Source of the DNA: CBFHSD01 sp965658375
GTDB lineage: Bacteria; Bacteroidota; Bacteroidia; Flavobacteriales_G; Salibacteraceae
Length of the DNA: 41,268 nucleotides
Direction: 5' to 3'
Assembly (NCBI GenBank): GCA_965658375.1
Contig: CBFHSD010000019.1
Location: forward strand, 1-41,268
The translations under genes were made by a program, and so were the position numbers. Below the pieces are notes generated by a model. The model had not been told where the DNA came from and ran no database searches. It was given only the letters and a program-made list of their open reading frames with translations. Shown here one piece after another: positions 33,543 to 41,268 of the stretch. Position 1 is the stretch's first letter. Each line of letters opens with the position of its first letter.

Positions 33543-33652
33543 TCCCTATTAACCCGAACCTGTATTTATAACTATACTCAAATGAAAATGTTCAGAGAAA
33601 TGAAAATCTTTTTTAAAAACCTTCATTTTCCGTTGAGTTGCAGCGTTCAAGA

Positions 33653-34096
33653 TTATTGGTTTTCCAAGTGTTCTAGAATTCCACTCTTCTCTAATGGGTA
33701 GGCGTTAAATGTTCCTATACCTTTCGCAACTAAAACGTTAGAGTCTTTGATGTAGATGTTTCCTTCTGCAATGTGTATCCGTTTCCCCGCTTGAATTACC
33801 TTTCCTTTAGCCAATAACTCAACTTCTGGAGGAACTGGTGCTAAATAGTTAATTTTAAACTCTACGGTAGAAACCAATTGCCCACTTTCGCAAGATTTTG
33901 ATAAAGCGGCAACGCCAAGTACAGCATCCATTAAAGCGGCAAGCACACCGCCATGTATGGCCAAAGGAGTTGCCAAGTGCTCTTTCTGAACTTTCAATAC
34001 ATATTCAATGCTTCCGGGTTCTATTAATTTAAAATCAAGGTTTTGTGCAATTCCAAACTGATTTAGCTGGTGATACATTTCTAAGATCTTGTGCAT
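33653..34096 (-). CDS. PaaI-family hotdog thioesterase
   Basis: This 147-residue single hotdog domain has the PaaI signature AIHGGVLAALMDAVLGVA (near 43-60), with the HGG loop and a helix Asp that together bind and hydrolyse acyl-CoA thioesters, and VEFKINYLAPV on the central strand. The likely role is release of CoA from phenylacetyl-, hydroxybenzoyl- or other acyl-CoAs in the cytoplasm. The substrate cannot be told from sequence. Its ATG diverges from the YihY gene. Confidence 0.87.
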   Translation of the reverse strand: MHKILEMYHQLNQFGIAQNLDFKLIEPGSIEYVLKVQKEHLATPLAIHGGVLAALMDAVLGVAALSKSCESGQLVSTVEFKINYLAPVPPEVELLAKGKVIQAGKRIHIAEGNIYIKDSNVLVAKGIGTFNAYPLEKSGILEHLENQ

Positions 34097-34110
34097 AGAC
34101 TTCTTTATCG

Positions 34111-34141
34111 TTGAATAAAAACATACAAAATTCTACCTTCG
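34111..34141 (+). promoter_or_regulatory. Candidate promoter of the YihY gene, near-leaderless
   Basis: TTG at 34111-34113, a 20-base spacer, and TACCTTCG at 34134-34141 (one base off TAnnTTTG). Only five bases separate it from the ATG at 34147, so the transcript would be leaderless or nearly so. Confidence 0.42.
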
Positions 34142-34146
34142 GGGCG

Positions 34147-35466
34147 ATGATTGCAAAAGTGAAGCATTTTTTTAACGATACTCTGTGGGAGCCCATTGGC
34201 GATGATTTTCCCAAATGGAAAGCGGTAGCCTTCCAGCAGATGCGTTTATTGTTTTTAGCAGGAAAAGGATTTAGCGAAGATAAGTTGCAAATGCGGGCTT
34301 CGGCCCTTACTTATTATTCCATGTTATCTGTGGTTCCCGTATTGGCAATGGCTTTTGGGGTAGCAAAAGGTTTTGGTTTAGAAGAGAACCTCAAGAAAGT
34401 TGTTCTGGAAAAAGGAGGGGCCAACCAAATTGTTTGGGAACGCATTTTTGAGTTTGTAGAAAGCACCTTGGCAAGCACCCAAGGTGGTTTAATTGCAGGT
34501 GTGGGGATGGTGATTTTAATGTGGTCTGTCATTAAACTACTTAATGTTATCGAAATGTCTCTAAATGATATTTGGGGCATAGATAAAGGAAGAACCATCG
34601 CTCGAAAGTTTACAGATTATTTGAGTGTGTTTATGGTTGGGCCAATCATCGTTATTCTGTCTAGCTCGGTGACGGTATATTTAAAAACCGTGTTCAATCA
34701 ACTGGCAGAAAATTCTGATGTATTAAGCCAAATTGGACCCGTAGTGAGCTTGTTGTTGGGCTTGTCGCCTTATCTCTTGATTTGGCTTCTCTTTGGACTC
34801 ATCTTCTCTTTAATGCCCAATACAAGAGTACCGTTTAAAGCCGCTTTGTATGGTGCTATGATTTCCGGAACCATTTTTCAATGGTGGGAGGTTGCATACA
34901 TTTCAACCCAAGTTGGTGTTTCTCGTTACAACGCCATTTATGGAAGCTTCGCTGCTTTGCCTTTGTTCCTAATTTGGTTGCAGACCAGTTGGCTCATTGT
35001 CTTTTTTGGTTCAGAATTGGCCTTTGCCAAAGCACATTTGAGAAATTACATTTATGAAAGACAATCCCGTAATCTAAGTCAGCGTTTCCGACTTAAAATT
35101 TCTGTTTTGGTCATTTATGAAATATACAAAGACTATAAAGGGGCCATTACACAGCGCTCGGAAGAAGAGTTGTCAGAGAAATTACATCTTCCAATTGTTT
35201 CTGTACGTGATGCTTTGCAAACCCTTGTTTCAGCAGGGTTTTTAGCACCAATAGATGATGATACTAAAGCCATTCATCGTTACTTACCAACAAAAGATTT
35301 GAGTAAAGTTTATTTGCTTGAGCTCATTGAGAGTATACAGGCCTTGGGCAATGAAGACGGCATATCTAAAGATGCCCCTGTTTTTACTCAAGTAGATACA
35401 TGGTGGGACAATTTGTTTACAGAACTGAGAATGTCACCCGGTAACAAAAGGTTATCAGATTTATAA
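34147..35466 (+). CDS. YihY/BrkB-family inner membrane protein
   Basis: This 439-residue protein starts with a soluble segment. A YihY/BrkB core of about six transmembrane helices follows, with family motifs RASALTYYSMLSVVPVLAMAFG near 50-70, NDIWGI and YGSFAALPLFLIWLQTSWLIVFFG near 270-295. The C-terminus (about 320-390) looks like a winged-helix or other small helical domain. The function of this family is not settled; it was once misnamed RNase BN. The frame can start at TTG 34111, but that lies in the promoter, so ATG 34147 is preferred. TrmH-like follows after two bases. Confidence 0.86.
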   Translation: MIAKVKHFFNDTLWEPIGDDFPKWKAVAFQQMRLLFLAGKGFSEDKLQMRASALTYYSMLSVVPVLAMAFGVAKGFGLEENLKKVVLEKGGANQIVWERIFEFVESTLASTQGGLIAGVGMVILMWSVIKLLNVIEMSLNDIWGIDKGRTIARKFTDYLSVFMVGPIIVILSSSVTVYLKTVFNQLAENSDVLSQIGPVVSLLLGLSPYLLIWLLFGLIFSLMPNTRVPFKAALYGAMISGTIFQWWEVAYISTQVGVSRYNAIYGSFAALPLFLIWLQTSWLIVFFGSELAFAKAHLRNYIYERQSRNLSQRFRLKISVLVIYEIYKDYKGAITQRSEEELSEKLHLPIVSVRDALQTLVSAGFLAPIDDDTKAIHRYLPTKDLSKVYLLELIESIQALGNEDGISKDAPVFTQVDTWWDNLFTELRMSPGNKRLSDL

Positions 35467-35468
35467 GT

Positions 35469-36185
35469 ATGAGTCGAAATTTGCAGAAGTTGATTCAACG
35501 GGTATTTCAAATCCCACAAGATAGAAGAAAAACGCTCAATACCTACTTAAGGCCTTATCTTTCAGAATCTAGAAAAGAGCGCTTCGAGGAAGTGCTCTCT
35601 GAGCGTACAAGGCACTTAGTAGTGGCCATGGAAGACACTTATCAAGAGCACAATGCAGGAGCCATCATTAGAAGTGCCGATTGCTTTGGATTGCAAGATG
35701 TGTATGTGATTCAAAACCACAATGCGCACAAAGTAGCAAACACTATTGCTAAAGGGTCTACCAAGTGGGTTACCAGACATTTGTACGACCAAGACAATAA
35801 CGGCACAAAGCAGTGCATAAAAGACCTTAAAGAAAAAGGATATCAAATTGTGGGAACCACACCGCATACTGACATCACTTTGAATGACCTTGATATTTCT
35901 AAGCCAACTGCTTTTTTCATGGGAGCCGAAAAACGCGGGATTTCAAAAAGTGTGGAAGATGAGTGCGATACACTGATGAAAATTCCGATGGTTGGCTTTA
36001 CAGAAAGTTTTAATGTAAGTGTTGCTGTTGCCCTCATTCTTTACGATGCAACCACTAGACTTAAAAAATCAAAAGTAGATTGGAAACTTTCTCCTCAAGA
36101 TTATGAAGACTTATGGTTAGAGTGGACCTTAAAAACGATTATTCGACCAGAAGACTATGTAGACTATTTTCTTGAGAAGCATTAA
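35469..36185 (+). CDS. TrmH/SpoU-family RNA 2'-O-methyltransferase
   Basis: This 238-residue SPOUT methyltransferase has the three family motifs: HNAGAIIRSAD with catalytic Arg68, MGAEKRGIS at 151-159, and SFNVSVAVALILYDA at 180-194. It closely follows the layout of TrmH, which methylates the ribose of G18 in tRNA using S-adenosylmethionine via a trefoil-knot dimer. An rRNA target is possible, since SpoU members differ in substrate. It lies two bases after the YihY stop and is probably co-transcribed. Confidence 0.88.
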   Translation: MSRNLQKLIQRVFQIPQDRRKTLNTYLRPYLSESRKERFEEVLSERTRHLVVAMEDTYQEHNAGAIIRSADCFGLQDVYVIQNHNAHKVANTIAKGSTKWVTRHLYDQDNNGTKQCIKDLKEKGYQIVGTTPHTDITLNDLDISKPTAFFMGAEKRGISKSVEDECDTLMKIPMVGFTESFNVSVAVALILYDATTRLKKSKVDWKLSPQDYEDLWLEWTLKTIIRPEDYVDYFLEKH

Positions 36186-36343
36186 AGTACCCTCCATCTA
36201 AAACGAGTTTGCTACTCAGATAAATTGAAATGAATACTGCAAGTGAATTGCTTCTCATGCAGGTTATAATCATCCTCACTTGACCTAATTCGAAAATCAC
36301 TTCAAAGGAGGGTGTCTTGTTTTTAGATGATATGAATGAAAGC

Positions 36344-37123
36344 TTATACAGTTACATGAGCTGCTATATCTTCTTCAATGGCATCCCAAAGGGCAATTCT
36401 TTTTCGTAAGGCTGTATCGGCTGTTTTGAGGACACTAATCCATTTAGATTCGTCATTACCACAAAGCTGATTCACAAGTTGCAGAGATAAAGGGCCATGT
36501 TCGTCACTGTCTACCTCAATATGGCGGTCTAGATAAAATCTAAATTTACTGTATAGCCCGTTGTCTGGGTCTGCTTTCTCCAAAATTTGATAGAACATGT
36601 CGGGAATTAGATTTTCTCTCCCAAAAGTAAAAGCAGCCGCTGCCTTGTGCGCTTGATCAGATTGAATAAGGCTTTCTGTAAATAAGACAAAGTCTTCCAC
36701 CTTTGGATTTACTACAACAGATGAAAAGGCATTTTGCATGCTTTTGCCTTCAGAAATTTGTTGAACAAATAAGTCAATTCTTGCTGTTGATGCTCCAGCT
36801 TGTTGCATGGCATCTCTATACATTTCGAAATGACTGCGCGCTTCTCCTAATTCGTTTAGATCAGATTCTTCACCAAAAACAATCTCATTTAAGAACCTTA
36901 CTATTTCTGTATTCTCAGATGGAACCCAAGGGGTTTTAACAGTAGTAAGGTTGACTTGTAAATATTTGAGCAGAGACATAAAATCCCATACCGCAAAAAC
37001 ATGTGCTTGCATAAAAACTTTAATGTCTTCAAAAGACTTGAGTTTGCTATACAGAGAATGGTTTTTCAATTCTTCTTGCAAAGGTTTAATTGCGTGTTGT
37101 ACGTATTGTAGGTTGTAAATCAT
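36344..37123 (-). CDS. DUF3050 protein, haem-oxygenase-like fold
   Basis: This 259-residue all-helical protein belongs to the DUF3050 family, which I recall as part of the haem-oxygenase-like superfamily. Candidate metal-binding residues are His41 (AHVFAVWDF), Glu80, His98, Glu170 (FGRENLIPD) and the cluster His201/Asp205/His209 in DRHIEVDSDEHGP. Some superfamily members are di-iron oxidases or oxygenases, but activity for DUF3050 is unproven. Its ATG overlaps the stop of a lone receiver gene (TAATG), and that gene follows a PAS kinase by one base. The tight coupling suggests it is an output or sensor partner of this signalling operon. Confidence 0.85.
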   Translation of the reverse strand: MIYNLQYVQHAIKPLQEELKNHSLYSKLKSFEDIKVFMQAHVFAVWDFMSLLKYLQVNLTTVKTPWVPSENTEIVRFLNEIVFGEESDLNELGEARSHFEMYRDAMQQAGASTARIDLFVQQISEGKSMQNAFSSVVVNPKVEDFVLFTESLIQSDQAHKAAAAFTFGRENLIPDMFYQILEKADPDNGLYSKFRFYLDRHIEVDSDEHGPLSLQLVNQLCGNDESKWISVLKTADTALRKRIALWDAIEEDIAAHVTV

Positions 37124-37512
37124 TATGATTGTATTAATTGAAGCATTTCAGAAATATCATGTAGGGCAAGCGGTTTCGTGTAAAACTTCTTTACACATTT
37201 ATACTGTTTCGCCTTGGTATAATCATCTGGGTCAATAGAGCTTGAGCAAATGAATACGTCTGGTTTGTTTTCCAGGGGCAATTCATTGTATTTAGTTAAG
37301 AAGGTCCAGCCGTCCCAAACCGGCATATTTAAATCTAGAAGTATTATTTCAGGCAGTTTCGCCTTACTTTCTAACAGTTCCAGTAAATAATCGTAAGCGT
37401 GTTTTCCGTGTTCAAACTCGAAATGACTCTCAATTTCTTGGACGGATTTAAGAATACGCGCAATCAGAAATTTCTGGACAGGATCATCATCAACAATCCA
37501 AACTGTTTTCAT
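37123..37512 (-). CDS. Stand-alone receiver-domain response regulator
   Basis: This is a 129-residue single receiver domain without any output domain. The acidic triad is VDDDP at 7-11, the phosphoacceptor is Asp60 in LLDLNMPVWDGW, and Ser90-Ser92 and Lys113 (YTKPL) complete the active site. It should be phosphorylatable. Such CheY-like proteins act by protein contact. It lies between the PAS kinase gene (one base upstream) and DUF3050 (one-base overlap), so all three are one transcription unit. Confidence 0.93.
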   Translation of the reverse strand: MKTVWIVDDDPVQKFLIARILKSVQEIESHFEFEHGKHAYDYLLELLESKAKLPEIILLDLNMPVWDGWTFLTKYNELPLENKPDVFICSSSIDPDDYTKAKQYKCVKKFYTKPLALHDISEMLQLIQS

Positions 37513-37513
37513 C

Positions 37514-39844
37514 TTATTTGTTTTTCATAGTTATTGTAAACGTAGAGCCTTTTTGCGGTATGCTTTCCACTTCTATTTTGGCTTCCATCCCTTCTAGTTG
37601 ATATTTGGTTAAGAATAGGCCAGCACCTTTTCCACTTAGCTTATCGTGGAATGTTTTTTCGAGTTTAAACATGTTGTGACCATGTAAGTCAAGGTCTATT
37701 CCTATGCCGTTATCACTTATTTTAATTTTGGAGAATTCATTTCCTTTTTCAAAATCTACCTGCACAAAAGAATCTTTTGTTGGATCTGAATACTGAATGG
37801 CATTATTTATAAGTTGTAAAATGGCGCTCTCTATGCTTCTGTCATTTCCCCAGACCGGAGAATTGTTTGGTATGTTATTTATGCAAAGAACATTGTTTTG
37901 ATTGGCATATGACTTCAGAACATTGAATGCGCTCTTTACAATCTTCGACAAATCAACAGAATGCAAGCTTTGTTCTTTTACTTTAAGTTGAGTGGCACTT
38001 GTCAAATCACTTATTGTAGACAACAGATTTATAGCACTTTTTTCAAGAAGTTGAAACATTTGAGTGTCTTTCAAATCAGGCACGTCTAGAACCAATAGCT
38101 TTGTTATTTCATGAATATTGGTGGAGGCAGACCGTAGGTTGCGAGAAACAATTTGAGAGAACTCTTTTAGTTGGGTATTCTGTTTTTTGGTAAGATCTAG
38201 CAATTTCTCTTTCTCGTTTAATTTTTCTTCTATTTGAGCAACTCTTTCAATATGACTCAAATCTGTTGTGGTACAAACATATCCTTCAGGATTTTTAGGG
38301 TCGCCAATGGCGGAGATACTTAACTGGACGGGAAATACTGTTCCGTCTTTATGAATGTGTTTACAGTTTCTTGTAACAATACCATGTTGAGCTATTCCAT
38401 GGATTAAAGCTTCAGCCTCAGAGAATTTTTGTTTATGCTTAAATTCTAATTTGGTTTGTAATTCATTTACCTCGGTAGGGTCCATAAAGATAAGTGGACT
38501 TTCTTTTCCAATCAGTTCCTCAGCTGAATAGCCAAACATCCGTTCACCACTCTCATTAATGTAGTTAATTAAGCCATTGGCGCCAGTACTTACAATGGAC
38601 ACATTTAGGGTAGATGAAAGAACTGAATTTTGAAACCTTGTCGCATCAAGCAGTTCTTTTTGTGTTTTGTGAAGTTCTGTGTTGTCTAATAACTGTACGA
38701 GAGCATAGATTTTATTATCACTATCATAGGTTTGCGAAATGGATAGGTCTAGGTACAAAATTGAACCGTCTTTTCTAATGTGAGTAACTTTACCTCTGTA
38801 CACCTTACCTCGGTTATCTTGGATAAACGCTAGACCTTTTTCAACTTCATTTCGGGTTTCAGGTAGAAATAAAGATTTGGACGTCAGTCCAATAAGTTGG
38901 CTCTTTTTGTATTGAAAAAGTTTACAGGCACTTTCATTTACATTACGCACGCTGTTGTCAAAATTTAGGAGGAGGATTGGAATGGATGATTGTTCAAAAA
39001 TTTGACTAAAGTTTTGGTAGCTTTTTTCCAGTTTATCAATGGTTCTATTTAGCTCTGTATTGTCTTTTACTGTACCAAAAACTTTTGTTGTTTTGCCATT
39101 TACTTCTTGAGGTATAACTAAAACGGCTACATCTTTAATAGTGCCATTTTTTGCTTTTATTTTAGCTTCAATACGAGAAGTTATTTGGTGGTCTATGCTG
39201 TAATTTAACTTTTCTCTAACCGTTTTTCTGAATTCTGGAAGATAGAAAGTAAGCGCCTCTGGTAAATTAGGTTCGTAATGGTTTTCTACTTCATGAATAC
39301 GCTTTGCTTCAGCACTCCAAAAAACTTCATCTGTAAGAGTATCTATACTCCAAAAACCAATCTTTCCTTCTTTATTAGATTCTTCAAGTAACATTTCAAG
39401 TTCCTTGATCTTTGAAATATCTACATGGAAACCAAGTAAACCGATGGCCTTGCCTTCTTTATCTCTCACTGCCATGCCACGGCATTGAATCCAAGCCCAT
39501 CTCCCATCTCCGGTTAGATACCGCGCCACTGAATGCAGAATGGGTGTTTTGCCTAAAAGGTGCTCTTGTGTGGCAGTCATCATCTCGTCAAGGTCATCAT
39601 GATGTACTAACGGCATCCATGAGCTCGTTTTATGATCCATCTTGCGGTAATCGTAACCTAAGGTGCGCCAGAAATTTGGACTCATCCATTCATGTTCTGG
39701 GTTGTTTACGTCCCAAAACCAAACTCCGTCTAAAGTAGCTTCCGCAATTCTATCTATGAAAGAACCAATTTCTGAAGGGTTCCCTTGCGTTAAAAGGCGA
39801 TCAAGTCTTTTTTTGAGATAATGTATTTCTTCGTTTTTAGCCAC
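37514..39844 (-). CDS. Multi-PAS sensor histidine kinase lacking the phosphoacceptor His
   Basis: This is a 776-residue soluble protein with no transmembrane helix. It has about four PAS/PAC domains (roughly 25-150, 150-270, 275-395 and 400-525), a coiled coil, then a HisKA-like helix pair and an HATPase domain. The ATPase has an N-box Asn (LINNAIQYSDP), SDNGIGID and GKGAGLFLTKYQLEGM. In the dimerisation helix, where related kinases read VSHNLRSP, it reads VSRNLRSA, so Arg568 replaces the phosphoacceptor His (codon CGC at 38143-38141). A His at 578 is a possible substitute. Translation starts at GTG 39844. It may be a pseudokinase or allosteric partner. The receiver is next door. Confidence 0.9.
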   Translation of the reverse strand: MAKNEEIHYLKKRLDRLLTQGNPSEIGSFIDRIAEATLDGVWFWDVNNPEHEWMSPNFWRTLGYDYRKMDHKTSSWMPLVHHDDLDEMMTATQEHLLGKTPILHSVARYLTGDGRWAWIQCRGMAVRDKEGKAIGLLGFHVDISKIKELEMLLEESNKEGKIGFWSIDTLTDEVFWSAEAKRIHEVENHYEPNLPEALTFYLPEFRKTVREKLNYSIDHQITSRIEAKIKAKNGTIKDVAVLVIPQEVNGKTTKVFGTVKDNTELNRTIDKLEKSYQNFSQIFEQSSIPILLLNFDNSVRNVNESACKLFQYKKSQLIGLTSKSLFLPETRNEVEKGLAFIQDNRGKVYRGKVTHIRKDGSILYLDLSISQTYDSDNKIYALVQLLDNTELHKTQKELLDATRFQNSVLSSTLNVSIVSTGANGLINYINESGERMFGYSAEELIGKESPLIFMDPTEVNELQTKLEFKHKQKFSEAEALIHGIAQHGIVTRNCKHIHKDGTVFPVQLSISAIGDPKNPEGYVCTTTDLSHIERVAQIEEKLNEKEKLLDLTKKQNTQLKEFSQIVSRNLRSASTNIHEITKLLVLDVPDLKDTQMFQLLEKSAINLLSTISDLTSATQLKVKEQSLHSVDLSKIVKSAFNVLKSYANQNNVLCINNIPNNSPVWGNDRSIESAILQLINNAIQYSDPTKDSFVQVDFEKGNEFSKIKISDNGIGIDLDLHGHNMFKLEKTFHDKLSGKGAGLFLTKYQLEGMEAKIEVESIPQKGSTFTITMKNK

Positions 39845-40144
39845 GCTTGTTTTTCTGTTTTAAGTAGATGACGGCAAGGTTCAGAGAATAACACGGTCTG
39901 GTTCAAAATTGTTTCATTTCTAACAGGTTAATTGCATAGAATATGTCCTTTTTTGAGAATGGGACACCTTGAAGGATGAAATTCATCTCTAATTGGGAAA
40001 TAAGTGAGAGGGGTATTTTATAATGAATTATAAATCAATGCTTTAATTCAGTCAATTTCGAAAATGTTAATTTTATTTAGAACGATTATAAATTACATAG
40101 CTTTTGTTAAGCTATTGGAAAAGAGGTTTTGAGCTTGAGGTGCT
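39845..40144. other. AT-rich intergenic region upstream of the PAS kinase
   Basis: These 300 bases hold no plausible gene. They include the 5' region of the PAS kinase gene, for which I found no convincing TAnnTTTG promoter, and one small hairpin at 40097-40115 downstream of the HxpB-like gene. Confidence 0.7.
40097..40115 (-). terminator. Weak hairpin after the HxpB-like gene
   Basis: ATAGCTT / AAGCTAT is a perfect 7-bp stem with a 5-base loop, 29 bases past the stop at 40145. The following minus-strand sequence is AT-rich but lacks a T-run, so termination is uncertain. Confidence 0.35.
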
Positions 40145-40816
40145 CTAAAGGATTGAGCTGAGAAAGGTATTGGGCAAATCGTGTGCAGAAGAAATTACAG
40201 CATCTGCAATTTGAAAGCGTGGATCTTTTTGTTGTTCTTCATCGGGTATGGCAATTACTTTCATACTTGCCGCCAAAGCGGCTACAACGCCTAAAAAACT
40301 ATCTTCTAACACGAGGCATTGCTGTGCAGTAATCTTTAACTTTTTACTAGCGCTGATGAAAACACCGGGATGAGGCTTTCCATAGGCTTCATGTTCTGCG
40401 GAATAGCCGAATTCTAAGATGTTATTCAAGTTAAATTTTTCCATGACTGCATCAATGAGCACTTGATATGAAGAAGAAGCAATTGCCATTTTAAGACCTA
40501 AAGACTGGAAGAGTAAAAAGCTTTCTTGGATTCCAGGTAAAAGCTCAGACTCAGTAGAAAGCAAGTGCTGCATTTCTTCAATGATTTCTTGGATCAACTG
40601 CTCTTTACTTTTTACATCCCATGGATGCCTGTTCATCCAATAGTCCACCACTTCATCTATGCGCAAGCCCATGGTTTCTTTACACATGTAATCGGTCAAT
40701 GAAATGTGAACTGTAGAGAACACTTTTTTCTCTGCTTCTCTCCAAAAAGGTTCAGAGTCTACAAGTAGACCATCCATGTCGTAGAGTACGGCTTTTATAG
40801 GAAGCAATTGATTCAT
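40145..40816 (-). CDS. hxpB: HAD phosphatase, hexitol/2-deoxyglucose-6-phosphatase type (HxpB/YniC-like)
   Basis: This 223-residue HAD hydrolase has the nucleophile motif YDMDGLLVDSEPFW (Asp13, Asp15), the cap segment TMGLRIDEVVDYW, the motif II Ser (ASSSYQ), GKPHPGVF with the motif III Lys, and LEDSFLGVVAA with the motif IV acid. Sequence and length follow E. coli HxpB (YniC), which hydrolyses hexitol phosphates and 2-deoxyglucose-6-phosphate. Relaxed substrate range is usual in this class. Its ATG directly abuts the stop of the upstream beta-helix gene, which may mean co-transcription. Confidence 0.86.
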   Translation of the reverse strand: MNQLLPIKAVLYDMDGLLVDSEPFWREAEKKVFSTVHISLTDYMCKETMGLRIDEVVDYWMNRHPWDVKSKEQLIQEIIEEMQHLLSTESELLPGIQESFLLFQSLGLKMAIASSSYQVLIDAVMEKFNLNNILEFGYSAEHEAYGKPHPGVFISASKKLKITAQQCLVLEDSFLGVVAALAASMKVIAIPDEEQQKDPRFQIADAVISSAHDLPNTFLSSIL

Positions 40817-41268
40817 TTATTGAAATTCGTAAGCTCCAATATCTGGAAGCCCATCTCTAGGGTTCTCTTCAATATCGGTAGAAATATTGCCGGAAATTGA
40901 AACGTAGCCAGAATCTATCGCTATTGCTTCGCTGTGCAGTGCAAAGTCAAAACCTGAAGGATCTTTGAAGAGTGGGTTGATATAGCCTGCTACCTGTGCT
41001 GGATTTAAAATGCAATTCTGAGTTCTTGGACCGTTACGCTCATAGCGTTCTGTTTTCAATATACATCGGTCAAATAGGTAGTTGAAGTCGGCATCTAATA
41101 AAGAGTCAGTTTCTATTTCTTCTACGGTGTTGCCATCAATAATGGTGTTTCCTGCATAAAAATTAAAATCTCCAACAATGAGGTTTCCGTAGCCATCCTG
41201 ATAAGCATTCGATAATAAGAGACTTGGATTACTTCGTGTTCCCGCTGAGAAATAATTTCCGAAAGTAC
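40817..41268 (-). CDS. C-terminus of a parallel beta-helix (choice-of-anchor Q) protein, 5' end outside window
   Basis: The frame is open from the right edge to the TAA at 40817-40819, giving about 150 residues. Short repeated strand-turn units (NLIVGDFNFYAGNTIIDG) lead to the typical end FALHSEAIAIDSG...PDIGAYEFQ of right-handed beta-helix surface proteins. The internal ATG/TTG-initiated 80-residue frame at 41059 is only part of it. No type IX sorting domain follows, so anchoring must rely on N-terminal features not in view. The role is unknown; related proteins bind or cut polysaccharides. Confidence 0.75.
   Translation of the reverse strand, partial: TFGNYFSAGTRSNPSLLLSNAYQDGYGNLIVGDFNFYAGNTIIDGNTVEEIETDSLLDADFNYLFDRCILKTERYERNGPRTQNCILNPAQVAGYINPLFKDPSGFDFALHSEAIAIDSGYVSISGNISTDIEENPRDGLPDIGAYEFQ

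Noticed and set aside
33462..33701. Possible 79-residue plus-strand gene
   Set aside because: It overlaps the acyltransferase end, a hairpin repeat and the thioesterase end, and has no recognisable protein features.
36187..36330. Distant inverted repeats (ACCCTCC/GGAGGGT and ATCTAAAA/TTTTAGAT) between the TrmH-like and DUF3050 genes
   Set aside because: The two pairs are not nested, are over 100 bases apart and have no T-run, so neither a terminator nor a stable RNA is supported.

Overview
The window looks like chromosomal DNA of a Bacteroidota member, most likely order Flavobacteriales. The evidence is a PorP/SprF protein beside a large PKD protein with a gliding-motility-type (type B) C-terminal sorting domain, promoters of the form TTG-N19-20-TAnnTTTG, LytS/LytTR two-component genes, and several Bacteroidota-typical families (DUF2520, DUF4139/MuiA, DUF1015, DUF3050). 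No rRNA, tRNA, CRISPR array, phage or insertion sequence was recognised. Nearly all of the DNA is coding, organised as short operons separated by hairpin terminators.

Layout. 1-5626 (minus): a cytochrome c maturation operon ccmB-ccmC-ccmD-like-ccmE-ccmF that runs on into a DUF2520 dehydrogenase-like gene and a KdsC-like phosphatase cut by the left edge. 5694-6197 (plus): PyrR-like phosphoribosyltransferase. 6249-7094 (minus): prohibitin/SPFH protein. 7157-13110 (minus): a complete beta-oxidation operon, MarR regulator, hydroxyacyl-CoA dehydrogenase/enoyl-CoA hydratase fusion, thiolase and acyl-CoA dehydrogenase, with a palindromic operator in its promoter and a strong terminator at its end. 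13197-13462 (plus): frameshifted GNAT gene. 13615-16988 (minus): surE, a small membrane protein, lpxB and a SpoIID/LytB-domain protein. 17147-18760 (plus): MuiA/DUF4139 protein. 18814-22103 (minus): type IX secretion cargo and its PorP/SprF partner. 22189-23217 (minus): LuxC-like acyl-CoA reductase. 23276-24845 (plus): two exported proteins. 24933-29026 (plus): serC, serA, DUF1015 and YggS. 29090-30871 (plus): LytS-type kinase with LytTR regulator. 30921-34096: MORN-like protein, serine hydrolase lipoprotein, acyltransferase and PaaI-type thioesterase. 34147-36185 (plus): YihY/BrkB membrane protein and TrmH-like methyltransferase. 36344-39844 (minus): PAS kinase, lone receiver and DUF3050. 40145-41268 (minus): HxpB-like phosphatase and the C-terminus of a beta-helix protein.

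The most unusual items are these. (1) The tightly packed PAS kinase/lone receiver/DUF3050 operon, whose kinase has Arg where the phosphoacceptor His should be, although its ATPase motifs look intact. (2) A CcmE with a CxxxY haem-attachment motif (variant System I), without ccmA or ccmH nearby. (3) A MarR operator placed in the promoter spacer of the fatty-acid degradation operon. (4) A serC-serA-DUF1015 cluster whose DUF1015 protein carries a DGHHR motif. (5) A type B CTD cargo/PorP pair. Most other genes are ordinary housekeeping or envelope genes.
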